From Auanema rhodensis (taxonomy: Eukaryota > Nematoda > Chromadorea > Rhabditida > Rhabditidae), in the NCBI GenBank assembly GCA_964057225.1, contig CAXKVF010000087.1:1-64000 (forward strand): a stretch of 64,000 bases of DNA. Direction: 5' to 3'. The notes under the pieces are model-generated. The model saw only the letters and a list, made by a program, of their open reading frames with translations, was not told where the DNA came from and did no database searches. Shown here piece by piece: positions 1 through 10,600 of the stretch. Every line of letters begins with the position of its first letter. The first letter of the stretch is position 1. The position numbers were made by a program, and so were the translations under genes.

Positions 1-511
1 AATCTTAACAATATTTAACCTTTCTCTGTTATTGTAACTTGAAATCTTGTTTATGTATATTCTTCTATTTACAAGCATTTAAGCCTCAAGCTATGTTAAA
101 GTTAGACAGTTCCCTAGTTTACCTCTGAGACCTGTTACTACGTATTTTATCCTATAGACATTAGTCATACGGATAGAACGATAGTTACCTCTTGCTGTTA
201 GAACGGGCTTGACTCACATCAAGAGTTCCACCGTACCTGTCAGAATACTATAGAGGTCAGTGATCTACACTGAACAAATCAACTCTTCTTTATCAAACTA
301 GAACTGATTCGAAACCTTAACAAACAAGTAGTGCTGCTCGCTATCATTGTAAAAGAAAATATGCTGAACCTGTTTCTTGTACATATATTTTTTAGTCAAT
401 TATTACAAGTATGTTTGTATTGTAAGGTTCTTTTGAATATCTGCAATTTTCCCGATTTATTAACCTTGTTTTCCGATTATAACCTGTGATTCGAACAATA
501 AACCCGTTCAA
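1..511. other. Non-repetitive AT-rich flank of the satellite array; no gene seen
   Basis: This is the only stretch in the window that is not satellite. It is AT-rich, has stop codons in all frames, and shows no similarity by eye to the 176-bp monomer. I see no tRNA, coding domain, simple-sequence tract or telomeric repeat. The longest ATG-started frame noticed is 361-489 (42 codons plus stop), hydrophobic and without a recognisable family, so it is left uncalled. An AATAAA hexamer lies at 497-502, only about 10 bp before the satellite begins. This could be the poly(A) signal of a decayed transposable element or retroelement long terminal repeat ending at the array edge, or chance in AT-rich DNA. 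No terminal repeats, target-site duplication or primer-binding site could be identified in the half-kilobase available, so no mobile-element call is made. Confidence 0.75.
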
Positions 512-892
512 ACGTGTACATTTAATTAGCATAAATTAAAGTTCACGTAAATTTCAAAGTCATGGTTACCATGCACCAATATCAATAAAAATTTGTTTTT
601 AGACTAATATGGACATGGGGAATCTAATTTTGAAAACCGCATCTCTTCATCTTTCACGTGAAGCGAGTTACATACCAAGTGCACATCACGTGTACATTTA
701 ATTAGCATAAATTAAAGTTCACGTAAATTTCAAAGTCATGGTTACCATGCACCAATATCAATAAAAATTTGTTTTTAGACTAATTTGGACATGGGGAATC
801 TAATTTTGAAAACCGCATCTCTTTATCTTTCACGTGAAGCGAGTTACATACCAAGTGCACATCACGTGTACATTTAATTAGCATAAATTAAA
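512..892 (-). repeat. Inverted satellite monomers (2.16 copies) at the array edge
   Basis: These 381 bp are the reverse complement of the 176-bp satellite. The landmark 'cgtgtaca' recurs at 513, 689 and 865, exactly 176 bp apart, giving two full units plus 29 bp. The left end is abrupt: homology starts at or next to 512, in monomer position 131-132. The right end stops at monomer position 105 (base 892), where the plus-strand array takes over. The copies are not degenerate. The first carries the monomer-173 G allele ('gatgaagag' on its own strand) and the second has one change in 'gtccatattag'. Low divergence right at the edge suggests the inversion or insertion is recent, or that exchange with the main array continues. 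A strand-switching assembly artefact is an alternative but less likely, because both inverted units carry their own base changes. Confidence 0.93.
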
Positions 893-894
893 AG
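892..894. other. Orientation-switch junction of the satellite
   Basis: Sequence to 892 reads as the minus-strand monomer ending at position 105 ('gcataaattaaa'). From 894 it reads as the plus-strand monomer from position 166 ('gaaagataaag'). Base 893 is an A that fits neither side well, or is a filler base. Monomer positions 106-165 are absent between the two halves. There is no inserted element and no clear microhomology longer than one or two A residues, which looks more like end joining or template switching than homologous exchange. Confidence 0.85.
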
Positions 895-1151
895 AAAGAT
901 AAAGAGATGCGGTTTTCAAAATTAGATTCCCCATGTCCATATTAGTCTAAAAACAAATTTTTATTGATATTGGTGCATGGTAACCATGACTTTGAAATTT
1001 ACGTGAACTTTAATTTATGCTAATTAAATGTACACGTGATGTGCACTTAGTATGTAACTCGCTTCACGTGAAAGATAAAGAGATGCGGTTTTCAAAATTA
1101 GATTCCCCATGTCCATATTAGTCTAAAAACAAATTTTTATTGATATTGGTG

Positions 1152-1164
1152 CATGGTAACCATG
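1152..1164. repeat. Per-monomer hairpin catggt-a-accatg (monomer 72-84)
   Basis: A 6-bp inverted repeat with a single central A is present in almost every monomer; this is its location in the reference unit. Rare arm or centre changes were noticed near 3,268 (centre A to G), 13,834 and 17,529 (accatg to accacg), 20,515 (accatg to attatg), 31,777 and 57,473 (catggt to catagt). Short perfect dyads like this are common in satellites and have been proposed to form non-B structures or bind dimeric proteins. No binding function is shown here. Confidence 0.8.
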
Positions 1165-1184
1165 ACTTTGAAATTTACGTGAAC

Positions 1185-1204
1185 TTTAATTTATGCTAAT
1201 TAAA
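1185..1204. repeat. Per-monomer AT-rich inverted repeat (monomer 105-124)
   Basis: Arms 'tttaatt' and 'aattaaa' flank a 6-base centre. The T-to-A variant at monomer position 112 ('taattaatgc') adds a base pair, giving 8-bp arms around a 4-base centre. That variant recurs in many monomers between about 2,070 and 32,166 and was not seen further right. Confidence 0.7.
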
Positions 1205-1208
1205 TGTA

Positions 1209-1222
1209 CACGTGATGTGCAC
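1209..1222. promoter_or_regulatory. E-box CACGTG next to GTGCAC palindrome (monomer 129-142), in every unit
   Basis: CACGTG at monomer 129-134 is followed two bases later by the palindrome GTGCAC at 137-142. Read on the minus strand, the first site is ATCACGTG, which fits the budding-yeast centromere element CDEI consensus RTCACRTG and the general E-box bound by bHLH proteins. The match is short and the host lineage is unknown, so binding is speculative. The site is nearly invariant; rare changes are C to T near 21,801 and 31,481, and A to T near 51,719. Variants also hit the GTGCAC element, at 23,565, 25,501, 27,437 and 33,069 (gtgatttgc) and at 23,919-23,920. Confidence 0.45.
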
Positions 1223-1238
1223 TTGGTATGTAACTCGC

Positions 1239-1248
1239 TTCACGTGAA
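1239..1248. promoter_or_regulatory. 10-bp palindrome ttcacgtgaa with second E-box (monomer 159-168)
   Basis: A perfect 10-bp palindrome centred on CACGTG, 32 bp downstream of the first CACGTG in the same unit. It is present in essentially every monomer, including the inverted copies. Variants noticed are cacgta at 13,741, 17,436, 24,828, 42,076 and 46,828, cacttg near 49,465, and caggtg near 32,216. Together with ACGTGA at monomer 97-102, three ACGTGA motifs lie at 97, 130 and 162, about three helical turns apart. Confidence 0.5.
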
Positions 1249-4200
1249 AGATAAAGAGATGCGGTTTTCAAAATTAGATTCCCCATGTCCATATTAGTCT
1301 AAAAACAAATTTTTATTGATATTGGTGCATGGTAACCATGACTTTGAAAGTTACGTGAACTTTAATTTATGCTAATTAAATGTACACGTGATGTGCACTT
1401 GGTATGTAACTCGCTTCACGTGAAAGATAAAGAGATGCGGTTTTCAATATTAGATTCCCCATGTCCATATTAGTCTAAAAACAAATTTTTATTGATATTG
1501 GTTCATGGTAACCATGACTTTGAAATTTACGTGAACTTTAATTTATGCTAATTAAATGTACACGTGATGTGCACTTGGTATGTAACTCGCTTCACGTGAA
1601 AGATAAAGAGATGCGGTTTTCAAAATTAGATTCCCCATGTCCATATTAGTCTAAAAACAAATTTTTATTGATATTGGTTCATGGTAACCATGACTTTGAA
1701 ATTTACGTGAACTTTAATTTATGCTAATTAAATGTACACGTGATGTGCACTTAGTATGTAACTCGCTTCACGTGAAAGATAAAGAGATGCGGTTTTCAAA
1801 ATTAGATTCCCCATGTCCATATTAGTCTAAAAACAAATTTTTATTGATATTGGTGCATGGTAACCATGACTTTGAAATTTACGTGAACTTTAATTTATGC
1901 TAATTAAATGTACACGTGATGTGCACTTGGTATGTAACTCGCTTCACGTGAAAGATAAAGAGATGCGGTTTTCAAAATTAGATTCCCCATGTCCATATTA
2001 GTCTAAAAACAAATTTTTATTGATATTGGTTCATGGTAACCATGACTTTGAAATTTACGTGAACTTTAATTAATGCTAATTAAATGTACACGTGATGTGC
2101 ACTTGGTATGTAACTCGCTTCACGTGAAAGATAAAGAGATGCGGTTTTCAAAATTAGATTCCCCATGTCCATATTAGTCTAAAAACAAATTTTTATTGAT
2201 ATTGGTGCATGGTAACCATGACTTTGAAATTTACGTGAACTTTAATTTATGCTAATTAAATGTACACGTGATGTGCACTTGGTATGTAACTCGCTTCACG
2301 TGAAAGATAAGGAGATGCGGTTTTCAAAATTAGATTCCCCATGTCCATATTAGTCTAAAAACAAATTTTTATTCATATTGGTGCATGGTAACCATGACTT
2401 TGAAATTTACGTGAACTTTAATTTATGCTAATTAAATGTACACGTGATGTGCACTTGGTATGTAACTCGCTTCACGTGAAAGATAAAGAGATGCGGTTTT
2501 CAAAATTAGATTCCCCATGTCCATATTAGTTTAAAAACAAATTTTTATTGATATTGGTGCATGGTAACCATGACTTTGAAATTTACGTGAACTTTAATTT
2601 ATGCTAATTAAATGTACACGTGATGTGCACTTGGTATGTAACTCGCTTCACGTGAAAGATAAAGAGATGCGGTTTTCAAAATTAGATTCCCCATGTCCAT
2701 ATTAGTCTTAAAATAAATTTTTATTGATATTGGTGCATGGTAACCATGACTTTGAAATTTACGTGAACTTTAATTTATGCTAATTAAATGTACACGTGAT
2801 GTGCACTTGGTATGTAACTCGCTTCACGTGAAAGATAAAGAGATGCGGTTTTCAAAATTAGATTCCCCATGTCCATATTAGTCTAAAAACAAATTTTTAT
2901 TGATATTGGTTCATGGTAACCATGACTTTGAAATTTACGTGAACTTTAATTTATGCTAATTAAATGTACACGTGATGTGCACTTGGTATGTAACTCGCTT
3001 CACGTGAAAGATAAAGAGATGCGGTTTTCAAAATTAGATTCCCCATGTCCATATTAGTCTAAAAACAAATTTTTATTGATATTGGTTCATGGTAACCATG
3101 ACTTTGAAATTTACGTGAACTTTAATTAATGCTAATTAAATGTACACGTGATGTGCACTTGGTATGTAACTCGCTTCACGTGAAAGATAAAGAGATGCGG
3201 TCTTCAAAATTAGATTCCCCATGTCCATATTAGTCTAAAAACAAATTTTTATTGATATTGGTGCATGGTGACCATGACTTTGAAATTTACGTGAACTTTA
3301 ATTTATGCTAATTAAATGTACACGTGATGTGCACTTGGTATGTAACTCGCTTCACGTGAAAGATAAGGAGATGCGGTTTTCAAAATTAGATTCCCCATGT
3401 CCATATTAGTCTAAAAACAAATTTTTATTCATATTGGTGCATGGTAACCATGACTTTGAAATTTACGTGAACTTTAATTTATGCTAATTAAATGTACACG
3501 TGATGTGCACTTGGTATGTAACTCGCTTCACGTGAAAGATAAAGAGATGCGGTTTTCAAAATTAGATTCCCCATGTCCATATTAGTCTAAAAACAAATTT
3601 TTATTGATATTGGTGCATGGTAACCATGACTTTGAAATTTACGTGAACTTTAATTTATGCTAATTAAATGTACACGTGATGTGCACTTGGTATGTAACTC
3701 GCTTCACGTGAAAGATAAAGAGATGCGGTTTTCAAAATTAGATTCCCCATGTCCATATTAGTTTAAAAACAAATTTTTATTGATATTGGTGCATGGTAAC
3801 CATGACTTTGAAATTTACGTGAACTTTAATTTATGCTAATTAAATGTACACGTGATGTGCACTTGGTATGTAACTCGCTTCACGTGAAAGATAAAGAGAT
3901 GCGGTTTTCAAAATTAGATTCCCCATGTCCATATTAGTCTAAAAACAAATTTTTATTGATATTGGTGCATGGTAACCATGACTTTGAAAGTTACGTGAAC
4001 TTTAATTTATGCTAATTAAATGTACACGTGATGTGCACTTGGTATGTAACTCGCTTCACGTGAAAGATAAAGAGATGCGGTTTTCAATATTAGATTCCCC
4101 ATGTCCATATTAGTCTAAAAACAAATTTTTATTGATATTGGTTCATGGTAACCATGACTTTGAAATTTACGTGAACTTTAATTTATGCTAATTAAATGTA

Positions 4201-7200
4201 CACGTGATGTGCACTTGGTATGTAACTCGCTTCACGTGAAAGATAAAGAGATGCGGTTTTCAAAATTAGATTCCCCATGTCCATATTAGTCTAAAAACAA
4301 ATTTTTATTGATATTAGTGCATGGTAACCATGACTTTGAAATTTACGTGAACTTTAATTTATGCTAATTAAATGTACACGTGATGTGCACTTGGTATGTA
4401 ACTCGCTTCACGTGAAAGATAAAGAGATGCGGTTTTCAAAATTAGATTCCCCATGTCCATATTAGTCTAAAAACAAATTTTTATTGATATTGGTGCATGG
4501 TAACCATGACTTTGAAATTTACGTGAACTTTAATTTATGCTAATTAAATGTACACGTGATGTGCACTTGGTATGTAACTCGCTTCACGTGAAAGATAAAG
4601 AGATGCGGTTTTCAAAATTAGATTCCCCATGTCCATATTAGTCTAAAAACAAATTTTTATTGATATTGGTTCATGGTAACCATGACTTTGAAATTTACGT
4701 GAACTTTAATTTATGCTAATTAAATGTACACGTGATGTGCACTTAGTATGTAACTCGCTTCACGTGAAAGATAAAGAGATGCGGTTTTCAAAATTAGATT
4801 CCCCATGTCCATATTAGTCTAAAAACAAATTTTTATTGATATTGGTTCATGGTAACCATGACTTTGAAATTTACGTGAACTTTAATTTATGCTAATTAAA
4901 TGTACACGTGATGTGCACTTGGTATGTAACTCGCTTCACGTGAAAGATAAGGAGATGCGGTTTTCAAAATTAGATTCCCCATGTCCATATTAGTCTAAAA
5001 ACAAATTTTTATTCATATTGGTGCATGGTAACCATGACTTTGAAATTTACGTGAACTTTAATTTATGCTAATTAAATGTACACGTGATGTGCACTTGGTA
5101 TGTAACTCGCTTCACGTGAAAGATAAAGAGATGCGGTTTTCAAAATTAGATTCCCCATGTCCATATTAGTTTAAAAACAAATTTTTATTGATATTGGTGC
5201 ATGGTAACCATGACTTTGAAATTTACGTGAACTTTAATTTATGCTAATTAAATGTACACGTGATGTGCACTTGGTATGTAACTCGCTTCACGTGAAAGAT
5301 AAAGAGATGCGGTTTTCAAAATTAGATTCCCCATGTCCATATTAGTCTTAAAATAAATTTTTATTGATATTGGTGCATGGTAACCATGACTTTGAAATTT
5401 ACGTGAACTTTAATTTATGCTAATTAAATGTACACGTGATGTGCACTTGGTATGTAACTCGCTTCACGTGAAAGATAAGGAGATGCGGTTTTCAAAATTA
5501 GATTCCCCATGTCCATATTAGTCTAAAAACAAATTTTTATTCATATTGGTGCATGGTAACCATGACTTTGAAATTTACGTGAACTTTAATTTATGCTAAT
5601 TAAATGTACACGTGATGTGCACTTGGTATGTAACTCGCTTCACGTGAAAGATAAAGAGATGCGGTTTTCAAAATTAGATTCCCCATGTCCATATTAGTCT
5701 AAAAACAAATTTTTATTGATATTGGTGCATGGTAACCATGACTTTGAAATTTACGTGAACTTTAATTTATGCTAATTAAATGTACACGTGATGTGCACTT
5801 GGTATGTAACTCGCTTCACGTGAAAGATAAAGAGATGCGGTTTTCAAAATTAGATTCCCCATGTCCATATTAGTTTAAAAACAAATTTTTATTGATATTG
5901 GTGCATGGTAACCATGACTTTGAAATTTACGTGAACTTTAATTTATGCTAATTAAATGTACACGTGATGTGCACTTGGTATGTAACTCGCTTCACGTGAA
6001 AGATAAAGAGATGCGGTTTTCAAAATTAGATTCCCCATGTCCATATTAGTCTAAAAACAAATTTTTATTGATATTGGTGCATGGTAACCATGACTTTGAA
6101 AGTTACGTGAACTTTAATTTATGCTAATTAAATGTACACGTGATGTGCACTTGGTATGTAACTCGCTTCACGTGAAAGATAAAGAGATGCGGTTTTCAAT
6201 ATTAGATTCCCAATGTCCATATTAGTCTAAAAACAAATTTTTATTGATATTGGTTCATGGTAACCATGACTTTGAAATTTACGTGAACTTTAATTTATGC
6301 TAATTAAATGTACACGTGATGTGCACTTGGTATGTAACTCGCTTCACGTGAAAGATAAAGAGATGCGGTTTTCAAAATTAGATTCCCCATGTCCATATTA
6401 GTCTAAAAACAAATTTTTATTGATATTAGTGCATGGTAACCATGACTTTGAAATTTACGTGAACTTTAATTTATGCTAATTAAATGTACACGTGATGTGC
6501 ACTTGGTATGTAACTCGCTTCACGTGAAAGATAAAGAGATGCGGTTTTCAAAATTAGATTCCCCATGTCCATATTAGTCTAAAAACAAATTTTTATTGAT
6601 ATTGGTGCATGGTAACCATGACTTTGAAATTTACGTGAACTTTAATTTATGCTAATTAAATGTACACGTGATGTGCACTTGGTATGTAACTCGCTTCACG
6701 TGAAAGATAAAGAGATGCGGTTTTCAAAATTAGATTCCCCATGTCCATATTAGTCTAAAAACAAATTTTTATTGATATTGGTTCATGGTAACCATGACTT
6801 TGAAATTTACGTGAACTTTAATTTATGCTAATTAAATGTACACGTGATGTGCACTTAGTATGTAACTCGCTTCACGTGAAAGATAAAGAGATGCGGTTTT
6901 CAAAATTAGATTCCCCATGTCCATATTAGTCTAAAAACAAATTTTTATTGATATTGGTTCATGGTAACCATGACTTTGAAATTTACGTGAACTTTAATTT
7001 ATGCTAATTAAATGTACACGTGATGTGCACTTGGTATGTAACTCGCTTCACGTGAAAGATAAAGAGATGCGGTTTTCAAAATTAGATTCCCCATGTCCAT
7101 ATTAGTCTAAAAACAAATTTTTATTGATATTGGTTCATGGTAACCATGACTTTGAAATTTACGTGAACTTTAATTTATGCTAATTAAATGTACACGTGAT

Positions 7201-7663
7201 GTGCACTTAGTATGTAACTCGCTTCACGTGAAAGATAAAGAGATGCGGTTTTCAAAATTAGATTCCCCATGTCCATATTAGTCTAAAAACAAATTTTTAT
7301 TGATATTGGTTCATGGTAACCATGACTTTGAAATTTACGTGAACTTTAATTTATGCTAATTAAATGTACACGTGATGTGCACTTGGTATGTAACTCGCTT
7401 CACGTGAAAGATAAAGAGATGCGGTTTACAAAATTAGATTCCCCATGTCCATATTAGTCTAAAAACAAATTTTTATTGATATTGGTTCATGGTAACCATG
7501 ACTTTGAAATTTACGTGAACTTTAATTTATGCTAATTAAATGTACACGTGATGTGCACTTGGTATGTAACTCGCTTCACGTGAAAGATAAAGAGATGCGG
7601 TTTTCAATATTAGATTCCCCATGTCCATATTAGTCTAAAAACAAAATTTTTTTGATATTGGTT

Positions 7664-10600
7664 CATGGTAACCATGACTTTGAAATTTACGTGAACTTTA
7701 ATTTATGCTAATTAAATGTACACGTGATGTGCACTTGGTATGTAACTCGCTTCACGTGAAAGATAAAGAGATGCGGTTTTCAAAATTAGATTCCCCATGT
7801 CCATATTAGTCTAAAAACAAATTTTTATTGATATTGGTTCATGGTAACCATGACTTTGAAATTTACGTGAACTTTAATTTATGCTAATTAAATGTACACG
7901 TGATGTGCACTTAGTATGTAACTCGCTTCACGTGAAAGATAAAGAGATGCGGTTTTCAAAATTAGATTCCCCATGTCCATATTAGTCTAAAAACAAATTT
8001 TTATTGATATTGGTGCATGGTAACCATGACTTTGAAATTTACGTGAACTTTAATTTATGCTAATTAAATGTACACGTGATGTGCACTTGGTATGTAACTC
8101 GCTTCACGTGAAAGATAAAGAGATGCGGTTTTCAAAATTAGATTCCCCATGTCCATATTAGTCTAAAAACAAATTTTTATTGATATTGGTTCATGGTAAC
8201 CATGACTTTGAAATTTACGTGAACTTTAATTTATGCTAATTAAATGTACACGTGATGTGCACTTGGTATGTAACTCGCTTCACGTGAAAGATAAAGAGAT
8301 GCGGTTTTCAAAATTAGATTCCCCATGTCCATATTAGTCTAAAAACAAATTTTTATTGATATTGGTTCATGGTAACCATGACTTTGAAATTTACGTGAAC
8401 TTTAATTTATGCTAATTAAATGTACACGTGATGTGCACTTGGTATGTAACTCGCTTCACGTGAAAGATAAAGAGATGCGGTTTTCAAAATTAGATTCCCC
8501 ATGTCCATATTAGTCTAAAAACAAATTTTTATTGATATTGGTTCATGGTAACCATGACTTTGAAATTTACGTGAACTTTAATTAATGCTAATTAAATGTA
8601 CACGTGATGTGCACTTGGTATGTAACTCGCTTCACGTGAAAGATAAAGAGATGCGGTTTTCAAAATTAGATTCCCCATGTCCATATTAGTCTAAAAACAA
8701 ATTTTTATTGGTATTGGTGCATGGTAACCATGACTTTGAAATTTACGTGAACTTTAATTTATGCTAATTAAATGTACACGTGATGTGCACTTGGTATGTA
8801 ACTCGCTTCACGTGAAAGATAAAGAGATGCGGTTTTCAAAATTAGATTCCCCATGTCCATATTAGTCTAAAAACAAATGTTTATTGATATTGGTGCATGG
8901 TAACCATGACTTTGAAATTTACGTGAACTTTAATTTATGCTAATTAAATGTACACGTGATGTGCACTTGGTATGTAACTCGCTTCACGTGAAAGATAAGG
9001 AGATGCGGTTTTCAAAATTAGATTCCCCATGTCCATATTAGTCTAAAAACAAATTTTTATTGATATTGGTGCATGGTAACCATGACTTTGAAATTTACGT
9101 GAACTTTAATTTATGCTAATTAAATGTACACGTGATGTGCACTTGGTATGTAACTCGCTTCACGTGAAAGATAAAGAGATGCGGTATTCAAAATTAGATT
9201 TCCCATGTCCATATTAGTCTAAAAACAAATTTTTATTGATATTGGTTCATGGTAACCATGACTTTGAAATTTACGTGAACTTTAATTTATGCTAATTAAA
9301 TGTACACGTGATGTGCACTTGGTATGTAACTCGCTTCACGTGAAAGATAAAGAGATGCGGTTTTCAAAATTAGATTCCCCATGTCCATATTAGTCTAAAA
9401 ACAAATTTTTATTGATATTGGTTCATGGTAACCATGACTTTGAAATTTACGTGAACTTTAATTAATGCTAATTAAATGTACACGTGATGTGCACTTGGTA
9501 TGTAACTCGCTTCACGTGAAAGATAAAGAGATGCGGTTTTCAAAATTAGATTCCCCATGTCCATATTAGTCTAAAAACAAATTTTTATTGATATTGGTGC
9601 ATGGTAACCATGACTTTGAAATTTACGTGAACTTTAATTTATGCTAATTAAATGTACACGTGATGTGCACTTGGTATGTAACTCGCTTCACGTGAAAGAT
9701 AAGGAGATGCGGTTTTCAAAATTAGATTCCCCATGTCCATATTAGTCTAAAAACAAATTTTTATTGATATTGGTGCATGGTAACCATGGCTTTGAAATTT
9801 ACGTGAACTTTAATTTATGCTAATTAAATGTACACGTGATGTGCACTTGGTATGTTACTCGCTTCACGTGAAAGATAAAGAGATGCGGTATTCAAAATTA
9901 GATTCCCCATGTCCATATTAGTCTAAAAACAAATTTTTATTGATATTGGTGCATGGTAACCATGACTTTGAAAGTTACGTGAACTTTAATTTATGCTAAT
10001 TAAATGTACACGTGATGTGCACTTGGTATGTAACTCGCTTCACGTGAAAGATAAAGAGATGCGGTTTTCAATATTAGATTCCCCATGTCCATATTAGTCT
10101 AAAAACAAATTTTTATTGATATTGGTTCATGGTAACCATGACTTTGAAATTTACGTGAACTTTAATTTATGCTAATTAAATGTACACGTGATGTGCACTT
10201 GGTATGTAACTCGCTTCACGTGAAAGATAAAGAGATGCGGTTTTCAAAATTAGATTCCCCATGTCCATATTAGTCTAAAAACAAATTTTTATTGATATTG
10301 GTGCATGGTAACCATGACTTTGAAATTTACGTGAACTTTAATTTATGCTAATTAAATGTACACGTGATGTGCACTTGGTATGTAACTCGCTTCACGTGAA
10401 AGATAAAGAGATGCGGTTTTCAAAATTAGATTCCCCATGTCCATATTAGTCTAAAAACAAATTTTTATTGATATTGGTTCATGGTAACCATGACTTTGAA
10501 ATTTACGTGAACTTTAATTTATGCTAATTAAATGTACACGTGATGTGCACTTAGTATGTAACTCGCTTCACGTGAAAGATAAAGAGATGCGGTTTTCAAA

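Larger units (their letters stand above)
1081..1256 (+). repeat. Representative full monomer (reference for monomer coordinates)
   Basis: This unit matches the commonest base at nearly every position and serves here as the coordinate frame 1-176. By eye it contains 26 C and 31 G (32% GC) and five CpG dinucleotides against about 4.6 expected from base composition. Recurring polymorphic positions across the array are 5 (G/A), 10 (T/A), 16 (A/T), 26 (C/G), 43 (C/T), 55 and 56 (T/G), 62 (G/C), 63 (A/G), 71 (G/T), 94 (T/G), 112 (T/A), 145 (G/A), 170 (G/A/T), 171 (A/T), 173 (A/G) and 175 (A/G). Position 71 is the most balanced: both G ('ggtgcatgg') and T ('ggttcatgg') are common from end to end. 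Confidence 0.95.
512..1389. repeat. Foldback structure: 381-bp arms with 116-bp spacer
   Basis: The minus-strand monomers at 512-892 can pair with plus-strand monomers at 1009-1389. Base 892 (monomer position 105) pairs with 1009, and 513 pairs with 1388. The loop, 893-1008, is the asymmetric remainder created because the plus strand resumes at monomer position 166 (base 894) rather than 105. The arms differ by only a few bases. Head-to-head repeats of this size can extrude as cruciforms and, if transcribed across, would give a long double-stranded RNA hairpin. Both consequences are general properties of such structures and are inferred here. Because the whole array is plus-oriented, the inverted copies could pair with any downstream monomer; this is simply the nearest partner. 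Confidence 0.85.
905..7060 (+). repeat. Left-edge array segment with 15- and 12-monomer duplicated patches
   Basis: Diagnostic changes recur at two spacings. At 2,640 bp (15 units) there are gaaagttacg at 1,347 and 3,987, caatattag at 1,447 and 4,087, attcatattgg at 2,371 and 5,011, and tcttaaaataaa at 2,708 and 5,348. This match is interrupted by differing monomers. At 2,112 bp (12 units) the match is cleaner, from about 3,270-4,950 to 5,380-7,060. It includes attcatattgg 3,427/5,539, gaaagttacg 3,987/6,099, caatattag 4,087/6,199, attagtgc 4,314/6,426 and cttagtatg 4,745/6,857. Private changes (near 3,201 and 3,268 in copy 1, 6,210 in copy 2) post-date the copying. Confidence 0.8.

Noticed and set aside
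361-489. 42-codon open frame in the flank
   Set aside because: Short, hydrophobic, without recognised family, promoter or neighbouring exon; length is within chance expectation for AT-rich DNA.
1-511. Complete LTR retrotransposon or solo LTR
   Set aside because: Only an AATAAA and AT-rich sequence are visible; no paired termini, primer-binding site or target-site duplication could be defined.
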